From JALQTD01 sp965656785 (GTDB lineage Bacteria > Bacteroidota > Bacteroidia > Flavobacteriales_D > Sanyastnellaceae): DNA of 64,000 nt. A model generated the notes under the pieces. That model was given only the letters and a program-made list of their open reading frames with translations, made no database searches and was not told the DNA's origin. The translations under genes were made by a program, and so were the position numbers. The DNA is taken from assembly GCA_965656785.1 (NCBI GenBank), contig CBFHLY010000016.1:1-64000 (forward strand). The letters are read 5' to 3'. Below are positions 7,739 through 16,170 of the stretch, one piece after another (position 1 is the first letter of the stretch; every line of letters begins with the position of its first letter).

Positions 7739-8827
7739 ATGCATGCATTGATTGTCATCGGCACCCGGCCAAATTTCATCAAGGTGACCCAATTCCGCCA
7801 GCGGGCGGCTGAGGCGGGCATGGGCCCGCTGACCATTGTGCACACCGGGCAGCACTACGACCGGAAGATGTCGGAAGTCTTCTTCGAGCAATTTGGCTTG
7901 CGCCCGGATTACGTGCTGCAACTGAAGGGCCGTTCTGCGGCTGAGCAATTCGCCAACATGGTGCTTCAACTCGTTGAGCTCATGGAGCGCATCAAGCCCG
8001 ATTTCGTTTTGGTGCCCGGGGATGTGAACAGCACCCTTGCGGGTGCGCTGGCCGCTCATCGATCGAACATTCCGGTGGGCCACTTGGAAGCGGGGCTGCG
8101 GAGTTTTGACCGGACCATGCCCGAGGAAATCAACCGCTTGCTAGTCGATCAGTTGTCGAGCCACCACTTCGTTACCGAGGCCTCTGGCGCTGAGCACTTG
8201 AAGGCGGAGGGCTTGGATGCATTGCACCCCGATGGCAGCCTCCATTTCGTGGGCAATACGATGATTGACACGTTGGTCGCATTCGAAGGTCAAATCCAAC
8301 GCAGCTCCATCCTGAACGACCTGAACTTGGCGGAGAGCGACCCTTTTTACCTCCTGACCATGCACCGCCCAGCGACAGTGGACAACGAGCAAGGCCTCGC
8401 TTTCATCGTGGACTTGCTCGAAGAACTTGTGCGGCGGATGCCTGTGGTGTTCCCCATTCATCCGAGGACCCGTTCGAACTTCGAACGCTTCGGATGGGCG
8501 GAAAAGTTGCACCATCCCAATGTGCGCCTCACCGAGCCGTTGGATTATTTTGCTTTCCAAAAATTGGTCGCCGAAGCCCAATTCATTGTCACGGACTCCG
8601 GCGGGATTCAAGAGGAATCAACGTTTCGCCAAGTGCCGTGCGTCACCCTTCGCCCCAACACCGAACGCCCCATCACCGTTGATCTTGGCACGAACCAACT
8701 CGTCCCGGACTTCGACGTTGCCCAGGTCATCAGCGCCCTCGATGCGCCGAAAGTCGGCTCCATTCCACCACTGTGGGATGGCCATGCCACCGATCGCGTG
8801 ATCGAAGTCCTTCAGCGCCTCATCTGA
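7739..8827 (+). CDS. wecB: UDP-N-acetylglucosamine 2-epimerase (non-hydrolysing)
   Basis: 362 residues, the normal length. It interconverts UDP-GlcNAc and UDP-ManNAc for surface polysaccharides. Signature stretches are all present: IGTRPNFIK near residue 6, HTGQHYDRKMSE, PGDVNSTLAGAL, HLEAGLRSFDRTMPEEINR, the HRP segment, and TDSGGIQEESTF followed by RPNTERP near the C-terminus. It sits between two glycosyltransferase genes, in one operon. No wecC dehydrogenase is present in the window, so ManNAc rather than ManNAcA may be the product used, or wecC lies elsewhere. Confidence 0.93.
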   Translation: MHALIVIGTRPNFIKVTQFRQRAAEAGMGPLTIVHTGQHYDRKMSEVFFEQFGLRPDYVLQLKGRSAAEQFANMVLQLVELMERIKPDFVLVPGDVNSTLAGALAAHRSNIPVGHLEAGLRSFDRTMPEEINRLLVDQLSSHHFVTEASGAEHLKAEGLDALHPDGSLHFVGNTMIDTLVAFEGQIQRSSILNDLNLAESDPFYLLTMHRPATVDNEQGLAFIVDLLEELVRRMPVVFPIHPRTRSNFERFGWAEKLHHPNVRLTEPLDYFAFQKLVAEAQFIVTDSGGIQEESTFRQVPCVTLRPNTERPITVDLGTNQLVPDFDVAQVISALDAPKVGSIPPLWDGHATDRVIEVLQRLI

Positions 8828-8846
8828 ACTCCACCTACCCCCATCC

Positions 8847-9941
8847 ATGAAGATGACTGCATCCCAACAGCCGCAACGCGTAGTGATGGTCTACGACATC
8901 AACACCAGTTTCATTCGTCGTGACATGGCCATTTTCGAGTCCAAGGGTTACGATGTGGTCCGTTGCGAAATCCACCCAACGTCTGCGAGTATATTTGCTT
9001 GGAGCATCCTGCGTCAAGTGTGGATGTTGTTGCGCTACGGCGGGCGCAACACCCTTTGGGTGTGCCAAAGTGCGGGATACCTGTCGTTTTTTCCAGCCTT
9101 GTTTTCAAAGGTGTTACCGATGCGCTGTCTGGTCATTGTCATTGGAACCGATGGCGCTTGTTTGCCGGAAATTGATTACGGACATTACCGCAAGCCCATG
9201 TTGAAGTATTGTGCCGGTGTGTCGTTGAAAAACTGCCAAGGCATCGCGACCGTGCACCATTCGCTTGAGCGCAGCGATTACACCTATTTTGATGTCGAAC
9301 ACAAGCACCAGGGATTCCACTCGTTCATTCCAGGCATTCGAACGGAGGTGCGTGAAATCGTTTATGGATTTGATGATCAGAAATGGGGGTGTGACGTCCC
9401 TTTTTCAGACCGCAAGCCCGATTTGTTGACGGTCTTTGTAGCCTCATGGGCAAAGGCAGCCATTCGCAAGGGGTTCGACTTGATCGTTGAGGCGGCAGAG
9501 GCCATGCCGCATCGCCAGTTCCTGGTCGTAGGCGAAATCCCAGAGGGGTTCGACGTTCCAGATAACCTAAAGGTTCAGGGAAACGTGGACCAAACCCAGC
9601 TCCGCACCCTATTCAACGACCACCAGTTCTACCTCCAAGTTTCTGCGTTCGAAGGGTTTCCGAACGCGTTGTGCGAGGCCATGGCATGCGGGTGCATTCC
9701 CATCGGGTCACGGGTCGCGGGCATTCCAGACATCATCGATGAATGGGGAGAGATCATCGACCGTAAGGAGGTGCAGCAATTGGTTCAGGCCATCGAACGG
9801 GCCGACGACCGGGGGAGAGCGAACCCGAACGTCGCGCAAGAAATCAGCGACGGCCTATTTGCCCGCTTCCCCCTGTCCAGAAGGCGGGATGAATTGGTCG
9901 GCTTTGCCGAGGAGATCATGGCCAGTCGCGCACAATCCTGA
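8847..9941 (+). CDS. GT4-type glycosyltransferase
   Basis: 364 residues. The N-terminus VVMVYDINTSFIRRDMAIFE is followed by a donor domain with VFVASWAKAAIRKGFDLIVEAAE, VQGNVDQTQLRTLFNDHQFYLQVS and EGFPNALCEAMACGCIPIGSRVAGIPDII, the EX7E motif of GT4 enzymes. It probably adds the last or next sugar of the glycan after the wecB-dependent step. It starts 19 bases after wecB and ends 9 bases before a convergent gene, so there is no room for a strong terminator. A second ATG two codons downstream is possible. Confidence 0.85.
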   Translation: MKMTASQQPQRVVMVYDINTSFIRRDMAIFESKGYDVVRCEIHPTSASIFAWSILRQVWMLLRYGGRNTLWVCQSAGYLSFFPALFSKVLPMRCLVIVIGTDGACLPEIDYGHYRKPMLKYCAGVSLKNCQGIATVHHSLERSDYTYFDVEHKHQGFHSFIPGIRTEVREIVYGFDDQKWGCDVPFSDRKPDLLTVFVASWAKAAIRKGFDLIVEAAEAMPHRQFLVVGEIPEGFDVPDNLKVQGNVDQTQLRTLFNDHQFYLQVSAFEGFPNALCEAMACGCIPIGSRVAGIPDIIDEWGEIIDRKEVQQLVQAIERADDRGRANPNVAQEISDGLFARFPLSRRRDELVGFAEEIMASRAQS

Positions 9942-9950
9942 AGTCCTCCG

Positions 9951-10700
9951 CTAGCAGCACGTTTCGAGCAGGAGTGGGGCCACTTGGCGGAAGACCTCAG
10001 CGAGGAGGTAAGCGCCGCCGATGCTCAGGAGGGTGCCGATGAGCACGTATTCGGTGAGCTGTCTGGATTCGGCACGTTGCAGGTCGCCGAAGCGGAAAAT
10101 GGATTTGGCGGCGAGCAGAAACCCCACCCCTGAAGGGAGATCGAGGAGGACAAAGCCGACAACCAGCAGCCGTTCCAGCATGCCGATGTGAAATCCAGCG
10201 CCCGGCAGGCCGTCGCCGTCGTCTTGCGTTGGCATTTGAAACCGGGTCAAATACAAGTCGATGCCATACCCGATGCCCGCAGTAGACAGCACGAGCAACG
10301 CCAACAGCGCGGCAACCGATTCCGCTGACGGCAGGGCAATGGGCCAAGGGGTCAGGAATTGACTCAGTGCGACCAGTGCGGCGACGTGGAGGGCTTGGTC
10401 GATGAGGTAACTGCGGAATCGCCAAGGAGAATCGGGGCCGAAGCGTCGGTCGGCAGTCAACTTCAGCCAATCGATGAGGCCGTGCGTGGCGAGGATCCAC
10501 AGACTCCCGGCAACCAATACCGCGAGTGAACTTTCGTGGACGGCCAGAGCCAGGAGTGCCAGCACGCCGTGTCCGGCCACGTGTTGCCAAAATCGCCACG
10601 ATCGATGGCGCTTCGCATGTTTCTCTGCGACAGAGGCAGTGGTTTGGAAGACGAAATCGCCCAGAACGTGTGCGGCGAGCAGGAGCCAGATAGCATTCAT
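9951..10700 (-). CDS. DUF3307-family integral membrane protein
   Basis: 249 residues, hydrophobic throughout with about six to seven membrane segments. The N-terminus AIWLLLAAHVLGDFVFQT and the HGLIDWLKL segment are characteristic of the DUF3307 family, whose function is not known. Its start overlaps the stop of the SatD-like gene (10697-10700, ATGA). The two families are often adjacent in other bacteria, which suggests that they act together, perhaps with the cytosolic protein controlling the membrane protein. Confidence 0.75.
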   Translation of the reverse strand: MNAIWLLLAAHVLGDFVFQTTASVAEKHAKRHRSWRFWQHVAGHGVLALLALAVHESSLAVLVAGSLWILATHGLIDWLKLTADRRFGPDSPWRFRSYLIDQALHVAALVALSQFLTPWPIALPSAESVAALLALLVLSTAGIGYGIDLYLTRFQMPTQDDGDGLPGAGFHIGMLERLLVVGFVLLDLPSGVGFLLAAKSIFRFGDLQRAESRQLTEYVLIGTLLSIGGAYLLAEVFRQVAPLLLETCC

Positions 10701-11311
10701 TGTGAGGCGATTTGGGCCGAAAAATGCCGAAGCATCGCCGAAATTTCGTCAAACGAGGCGCGTTTCAGGGCTTCGCTTACCGTGCTCTGTGACTTCCCGA
10801 GCCGCTCGGCCCATTCCCCTTGCGAGGCTTCGGGGTGATGCAACGCAACGGCGACAGCGGCAGCAGCGGATTCCGTCCACCCTTCCAAGACCCGGCCAGC
10901 AAAGCCGAGAATGACGCCCCACTCAGCATTCATTTCCGGATTGCTCGTGAGCATTTTCAATGGGGAGCGCTTCCGGCTGTCAAAGGCTTCGCCGGATCGC
11001 TCAAATGCAGTTCCTTGGGATTCCGTGGCGCGGTCGCTTCGGTACGTCAACGATCCGATGCCCACTCCGATGCGCACTAAAACTCCTGACTCGGCCAGCA
11101 CGGTCGCTTGAATGGACGCAGCGGCTTGCAATGCCGAAGCTGCAGGGACGGCGCACGTAAATTGATCACCTCGATAAAGCTCCCAATCGTGCGGTTCAAC
11201 TCCCCATTCCGCCAAGGAGCGCTTCAACGAGGAAAGCCACCGTTCAGGGTCCGCCTTGCGGGATCCGATGATGTCCCCGGTCAAGACACCCAAAGAAAAT
11301 TCCTGGTTCAT
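10697..11311 (-). CDS. SatD-family protein with C-terminal HTH
   Basis: 204 residues. It begins with LGVLTGDIIGSRKAD, typical of the SatD family, then LYRGDQFTCAV and VRIGVGIGSLTY, a nucleotide-cyclase-like ferredoxin fold. The C-terminal region ASQGEWAERLGKSQSTVSEALKR is a helix-turn-helix. SatD proteins are of uncertain function; in streptococci one is encoded with SRP components. With the coupled DUF3307 membrane protein it may form a small sensor/regulator module. It is likely cytosolic. Confidence 0.7.
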   Translation of the reverse strand: MNQEFSLGVLTGDIIGSRKADPERWLSSLKRSLAEWGVEPHDWELYRGDQFTCAVPAASALQAAASIQATVLAESGVLVRIGVGIGSLTYRSDRATESQGTAFERSGEAFDSRKRSPLKMLTSNPEMNAEWGVILGFAGRVLEGWTESAAAAVAVALHHPEASQGEWAERLGKSQSTVSEALKRASFDEISAMLRHFSAQIASQ

Positions 11312-11539
11312 GGCCTAAATATCGCCTTTTTAAACGAAAATCTCAATTTTCGTCTTCAAGGACGATAATTGGCGTTTTCGTTCGTTGAAACGATGCAACG
11401 AAGTCAGCGATTTGGCGGAAAAAGACACCACCAAACGGCTCGGGAGGTTTTTCTTCGCACTCCCGAACGGGGCTTTGCCTGGGATGATGAGAGGCTTCTT
11501 GTGGCCATGGTGGGCCACCTTGTCCTTCGTCAGTTCCGT

Positions 11540-11871
11540 TGTTGAACCAACTTCCGCGCCATTTCAATGCCTTTGTCCGGGTCGATGGCATCCTTGGCAG
11601 CCCGTTAGGCGCTGTTGTGCACGATGAGCCGATGTTATTGATGGTGGCCGATTGATCGTCAGTCAGTTTCAAGGCCAAATTGGCCGTCGCCCGCTCGACG
11701 TGTTCCCGAAGTCGCCCCCCTCCGGATGAAGCCCAAGCCTTGACTGTTAAACTTGTCGACCATGTGCGCCATCGCCGAACAATCAAATTCACTGAAAATC
11801 AAGGGTATGGAAATTGCCAATGCCCAACGGTTAGCCCCCTCAAAAATGCAAGCTTCCAGAGTTCGGGTCAC
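11540..11871 (-). pseudogene. Probable decayed glycosyltransferase-like gene
   Basis: Protein-like segments occur in shifting minus-strand frames: TLEACIFEGANRWALAISI, AMAHMVDKFNSQGLGFIRR, ERATANLALKLTDDQSATIN, then DPDKGIEMARKLVQQ. In this order they resemble the C-terminal donor domain of a GT-B enzyme (MurG/PseG-like), broken by two or more frameshifts. The rest of 11312-11540 holds further short open pieces (for example ADFVASFQRTKTPIIVLEDE) that I cannot place, and 11872-12008 shows nothing. This is an inference from reading frames only. Confidence 0.35.
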
Positions 11872-12008
11872 CCAACATCAAACGAACAGGTCGATTGAGT
11901 ATTCAACTTTTCGAGCTTGGAGATGAACCATTCCGAAATTCGAACCGGTGCGTTACGGCTTCATTTCCCCTCAAATGATTGTGTTCTTCGCTCCCTTCGG
12001 GGGCTGTG

Positions 12009-12803
12009 CTAAAAAGAGCCGTGTTTTTGCAAGAGTAATTCTCGGCTAGCAATGACCTTGGGGTCCTTTAAATGATGAGCGAGCACTGCGGCATGCTCCG
12101 ATGAAAGCAGGGAGGACCGCTTCAGTAATTTTTCGTACTCACCTGCATCCTGAAAATTGCTGCGACCGTCAAACGAACTTCCTCCACCTCCCTTTCCCCG
12201 GGCATGGGGCAGCTGCTCCGGCCGGGAAACATCCAGCATCTTACCGAGTTGAATCCGATAATTCGCATCCGATAGCCAGCGATCATAATAAATGGGTACG
12301 ATTTGAGCTCCTGCGATTGGGAGGCCGCGGGAATCCGTGTGCGCATCCATGACTTCCACATGGTTGCACCACCAGGCAACTTGTTGTGTCAATTGCTTGC
12401 CCAATTGTCCGGCATAAGCAGCATGCCCGGTTTTCGATCGTTCAAAGCGACTGGCGAAGACGTTCTCAAAACTGCGAACGATGAGGATGTGGCGACTCTC
12501 GGGATCCGATGGGGCAACCCAACCTTGATCTTCCAAACCGATGTACATGGGGAAACCAAGCATTAACATCCCGCGAAATCGCAATGAACCATAACGTTTG
12601 AGCGCAGAAAAATCCAGTGGCCAAGGCACAATGCTTCGTTCTTTTGCGTTCGGGGGACGGCGCTTTCCGATGTGTTTCAGTCGCACATTTCCCTGGACAG
12701 CGAACAACCGATTTCGTAATAGCCAGTCTTTGATTGCGTTGTTGCCGCTGCGCTTCAACGCGATGACAATGAGGTGTTGGTTTCGAGTCGTTTTCATGAG
12801 CAT
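12009..12803 (-). CDS. Sulfotransferase-like protein
   Basis: 264 residues. The N-terminus has VIALKRSGNNAIKDWLL, which fits the sulfotransferase P-loop (RSG-N), and the middle has HILIVRSFENVFASRFERS, which fits the 3'-phosphate-binding RDPxxxxxSR-type strand-helix. It is therefore probably a PAPS-dependent sulfotransferase or a relative, cytosolic. It is the last gene of an operon with three glycosyltransferases (spacing 6 bases to the previous gene), so a carbohydrate acceptor is likely. It is only distantly related to the PKTGTT paralogues at the start of the window. Confidence 0.6.
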   Translation of the reverse strand: MLMKTTRNQHLIVIALKRSGNNAIKDWLLRNRLFAVQGNVRLKHIGKRRPPNAKERSIVPWPLDFSALKRYGSLRFRGMLMLGFPMYIGLEDQGWVAPSDPESRHILIVRSFENVFASRFERSKTGHAAYAGQLGKQLTQQVAWWCNHVEVMDAHTDSRGLPIAGAQIVPIYYDRWLSDANYRIQLGKMLDVSRPEQLPHARGKGGGGSSFDGRSNFQDAGEYEKLLKRSSLLSSEHAAVLAHHLKDPKVIASRELLLQKHGSF

Positions 12804-12809
12804 CCGGCG

Positions 12810-13583
12810 TTATCTCCTCATTTGATCATCGTGATTGGATTGCAACAAACGCAGCCGTGTTTCACGCTGGGACAACATTTCGTGGTGTTTCTCTCGGAGT
12901 TTTTCGTAATCGGCAACTCGCTCGGTGCGATGCCCCGTGAGCCGGTCGAGTCCCTCGTCGCGATTTAAAAGGTACACAGTCGAGAAAATCCGGCGCACCG
13001 GCGCGATCTGACTGAGTCGATAAAACATCTCTGTCCACTGCCGGATGTGAAACTGGGGGTCAAACAGCCCGATTTGCTCCACCAATTGTTTGGGGATGAT
13101 TGCAGACTGCTTCACATGCCAATTGAAAAATTTTCCGTTCAACCGGTGTTCGTCAAGTCCCCAAACTTCTCCTTTTCGGGTTGAAGCGGGCCACCTTCTA
13201 CCGAAAATTTTACCATTCACTTCCGTCTTCAACATTCCCACCCAGACCTCCTCTGAATTCCGTCGCGCCTTGGACCAGAGCCGATCCACCCCCGATGGTA
13301 CCAAGCTGTCATCATCGTCTAAGATCATGAAATGAGTTCCGCTCATGATGCGAATGCCCTCGTTTCGAGCGGCCGAGCAGCCTCCGTTCTCAGGGAGCTG
13401 GTAAACGCGAACGCGTGGATCGATGGCTTCGACTGCATCCTTCCAACCAGCTGGTAGAATAGGTGTGGCGTCATCGATAACGACCACCTCACCGAACGAT
13501 GAAGATCGACAGGCCGATTGCACGGCATTGAGGGCCAATTTCGGCCGGTTGAAGGTAGTGATGATTAAGGTGAGCACAGCCAT
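12810..13583 (-). CDS. GT2-family glycosyltransferase
   Basis: 257 residues from ATG 13583; a start ten codons upstream would overlap the previous gene. The GT-A fold shows LTLIITTFNRPKLALNAVQS, VVIDDATP, GGCSAARNEGI and the metal-binding FMILDDDDSL. It transfers a sugar from a nucleotide donor to the glycan on the cytosolic side. It follows the gene at 13588-14289 by 4 bases. The C-terminal 35 residues are charged and helical, without membrane anchors. Confidence 0.83.
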   Translation of the reverse strand: MAVLTLIITTFNRPKLALNAVQSACRSSSFGEVVVIDDATPILPAGWKDAVEAIDPRVRVYQLPENGGCSAARNEGIRIMSGTHFMILDDDDSLVPSGVDRLWSKARRNSEEVWVGMLKTEVNGKIFGRRWPASTRKGEVWGLDEHRLNGKFFNWHVKQSAIIPKQLVEQIGLFDPQFHIRQWTEMFYRLSQIAPVRRIFSTVYLLNRDEGLDRLTGHRTERVADYEKLREKHHEMLSQRETRLRLLQSNHDDQMRR

Positions 13584-13587
13584 TTCA

Positions 13588-14289
13588 TTAAAGGTTGAAA
13601 AGTTGCTTGGCAAGTTGTGTTTGGCGGCTATCGTCTCGTCTCAACTTGGTGAAAATGCTATCGGGTTGGTTCATGCCGAGTGGTTTTAGCCAAAAAAGCG
13701 GGCGTTTGATTACGTGCCCTTCAATTCCACGCGCCAACATTTCCTGCGCGAAGTGCAAATCCACTTGATTGGTTGCCAACCAATCGCGCACATCAAACCG
13801 GAGGTCTTGGGTGAGGTGCATCGTTCCGCAGGTGGCTACGACGTCCACGTTTCTCGTTTGATCCAACCCTTTCCAGGCGGTGAACACCTTTCTACTTTGG
13901 GTATACGAATAAAATGGCGACTTGAGCTTGGACCCGTGGACTCCGACCACCGCGCCGCCCTTCAAGTCATGGAGCTCCTCCGTTAAGCGTCGTACGAAAT
14001 TCGAAGGGTACCAATAGTCGTCGTCGCAGGTCACGAAGTGCGTTGCCTGTTGATCCAAATGCAACCCGAGGAGCTTGCCATTTGCATGAAGCCCTGGAAA
14101 TTCTTGGCTTCGAAGGATTTCAATGTTCGGTTGACGGGCAAACTTCGGTACTTCATCGAACCCATCGAGGTACAAGTACAGCACGTCAACCTGACGCAAA
14201 ATGGATCGAATGGCCCATTGTGCAGTATACGCCCGGCTCGGCATCGTTGCCATTCCTGCCGTGATGCGAACTTCGGGTTGCGCATTCAT
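13588..14289 (-). CDS. GT2-like glycosyltransferase
   Basis: 233 residues. MATMPSRAYTAQWAIRSIL at the N-terminus and THFVTCDDDYWYPSNFV, a DDD metal-binding motif, mark a GT-A glycosyltransferase-like fold. GTMHLTQDLRFD and the C-terminal part are less typical of GT2, so it may belong to a small less-studied family. Its start overlaps the stop of the previous gene by ATGA. It probably acts on the same glycan as its neighbours. Confidence 0.65.
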   Translation of the reverse strand: MNAQPEVRITAGMATMPSRAYTAQWAIRSILRQVDVLYLYLDGFDEVPKFARQPNIEILRSQEFPGLHANGKLLGLHLDQQATHFVTCDDDYWYPSNFVRRLTEELHDLKGGAVVGVHGSKLKSPFYSYTQSRKVFTAWKGLDQTRNVDVVATCGTMHLTQDLRFDVRDWLATNQVDLHFAQEMLARGIEGHVIKRPLFWLKPLGMNQPDSIFTKLRRDDSRQTQLAKQLFNL

Positions 14290-15308
14290 GACAACCCGAA
14301 AAGTGCCTTCGCAGAGCGGGTGGGGCGCACCGGCACAAAAGGCGGTTTCTGAGGGCGCAAAGCTTCATTTTTATGGTTTTTCTCCTTTTCGGCCTTGTTG
14401 GCGAACAGTTTCCGATAAAGGTGACGTCCCAAGGCTCTTGCTTTGGGATTGGCCGATGCCCAAGCCCGGTCGCGATGCTGTTCAATCCAATGATAGCGAA
14501 TCGCCTTGTGGTTCAATGGAATTCCCCAGGTGTCTTCGAACACTTCAATGCTTTCCACTGCCCGTTCATCGGACCACCTGAACAGGTGGTAGTCCAAATC
14601 TACAGGGTCGAACGGTTCAAAGGCCATGTACGTTACGTGCGCATCTTTTTCGAAGGTAATCTTGGCTTCTAAATCTTTGATTCGCAATCCAAAATCCATT
14701 TGTTCGCGTGTGATTAAGCGCTCGTCGAACCCACCCAGAAGGTTGAAGAACTCCCGCCGCATGAACGTTAGATGGAATTCGCAGACCTCATTTTTTATCA
14801 GCGTATGCTGAGCTAACTCGGCTTCCACCTCAGCAAATGGCTTGTTCATCAACCGGTGCTTTTCCCGAAGAATGGTCTTGCCTCCGCGGTTTTCGAGGAC
14901 CAACGTTCCGCCGGCATGGTGGATGAGCTTTTCCGACGAGGGGCCGATGAAAATCAGGGGTGCAACGGCATCGCTACCGTGTAAATCCGCATTGGCTTCC
15001 AGCCGCTCCAACCAATGTGGCTGGTACGCGATGTCGTTGTCTGCGAAGACGATGAACTCCGTTTCCGCAAGGTGTCCACCAATGTTGCGCGCTTCGTTTG
15101 GGGTGATCATGTAATCAAAACTGATCCACTCAAAAGCTCGACGAGCTTGCCGTTCACGGAGCTTTGCCTTCACTGATTCGGGGCTGCCCCCTTCCACCAC
15201 AATCACCCGTACCTCATCGGGGATTGTTGCAAAAAGGGAATCGAGGGACGCGATGATGCTCGAAAAGCGTTCACGCGGCGAAATGACGATTGTTGTTCGA
15301 GTTGCCAT
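14286..15308 (-). CDS. GT2-family glycosyltransferase
   Basis: 340 residues. The N-terminal GT-A domain reads TTIVISPRERFSSIIASLDSL, VIVVEGGSPES, TPNEARNIG and EFIVFADNDIAYQPHWLE, with the DxD-type FADND. A GGFDERLITREQMDFGLRI segment corresponds to the acceptor-side ED motif. A basic C-terminal tail (KEKNHKNEALRPQK) follows. It is the first clear gene of the operon 12009-15308, 4 bases after a small ORF. Substrate unknown. Confidence 0.83.
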   Translation of the reverse strand: MATRTTIVISPRERFSSIIASLDSLFATIPDEVRVIVVEGGSPESVKAKLRERQARRAFEWISFDYMITPNEARNIGGHLAETEFIVFADNDIAYQPHWLERLEANADLHGSDAVAPLIFIGPSSEKLIHHAGGTLVLENRGGKTILREKHRLMNKPFAEVEAELAQHTLIKNEVCEFHLTFMRREFFNLLGGFDERLITREQMDFGLRIKDLEAKITFEKDAHVTYMAFEPFDPVDLDYHLFRWSDERAVESIEVFEDTWGIPLNHKAIRYHWIEQHRDRAWASANPKARALGRHLYRKLFANKAEKEKNHKNEALRPQKPPFVPVRPTRSAKALFGLS

Positions 15309-15312
15309 GGAT

Positions 15313-15573
15313 TCACGTTGTTTTTGACATCATACGTTGTTGAAACCACATTGTTTCGATTTGAGCCTCTTCGGATTCAAGGTCACGGAGACGGTGCCGC
15401 CGTGCAGTGATCAGATTGGTCTTCAATGCGTGGGCATCGCCTTTCCGACAATCAAAAATGAACCGGATTTGAAGCATCTTCGATGACGGCATTTGGGGCA
15501 AATTGCTTGAAAAACCGGTTAAGACGTGGTTGAATGCGGTGAACACCGCATTATGGAACGGATTCAGGTCCAT
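15313..15573 (-). CDS. Small hypothetical protein or gene remnant, 86 aa
   Basis: An open frame ending in RLRDLESEEAQIETMWFQQR, a helical and plausibly coding segment, placed 4 bases before the GT2 gene start. The N-terminal part is less convincing. I recognise no family. It may be the 3' end of a longer decayed gene of the operon. Confidence 0.35.
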   Translation of the reverse strand: MDLNPFHNAVFTAFNHVLTGFSSNLPQMPSSKMLQIRFIFDCRKGDAHALKTNLITARRHRLRDLESEEAQIETMWFQQRMMSKTT

Positions 15574-16170
15574 TTCGTTCGCTCCGAGCTCGACCGCACT
15601 GCGCCACGCTCAGCACCCGGAATCCATCTCGTTTTTCAAGTCCAGTTGATTTGAAAAACGCGCACACGTGGGGCTTTTCAAGTGAGCAAACCGCGACGGT
15701 GAACGTGCTGGGCGAAGTGCCAGTCGGATGAGCTATTCCTTATTTGAGGAGGCAGTTGGGTCCATGATGCTTCAACATCATTCCGAAATTCGAACGGGAC
15801 GCTCAGGCTATGCTGACTCGCTGGTTTTCGGGGGAAAGTGCAATTCGTTCTGTAGGGGAATCTTTTCGGGCGTTGTGGCGAGGTTCTATCGCTTCGGCGG
15901 GAAGAACACGATCAGGCGGTTGAGAATCCAACGAAGGAAACGCTGACCACGATTGAATCGGGGATGGCCTTGAGGGCGATACTTCGGCATGTGCGGAAGT
16001 TAGTCCGTCGCTGACTGAAGGAAAATCACAATCGTGTGAAATGCGTGGCATTGTGTCGAAGTTCAAATCAACGGAGCTCATTTTTTCTCACATAAGGCAT
16101 GACCGAGTTATGGCTCAATTGCGTGCAACGTGCTTCCAACTGTAAGGCATTACCTACAGAGTCGTCCAAA
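15574..16170. other. Gene-poor stretch with decayed pieces
   Basis: No complete gene is supported. On the minus strand a 34-codon frame at 15886-15990 ends in RFLRWILNRLIVFFPPKR, a hydrophobic and basic C-terminus like that of a membrane or glycosyltransferase protein. On the plus strand 15728-15946 is open and contains HHSEIRTG, also readable at about 11926-11950. These look like remnants of polysaccharide genes. The operator/promoter of the 12009-15308 operon should also be here, but I cannot place it. Confidence 0.4.
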
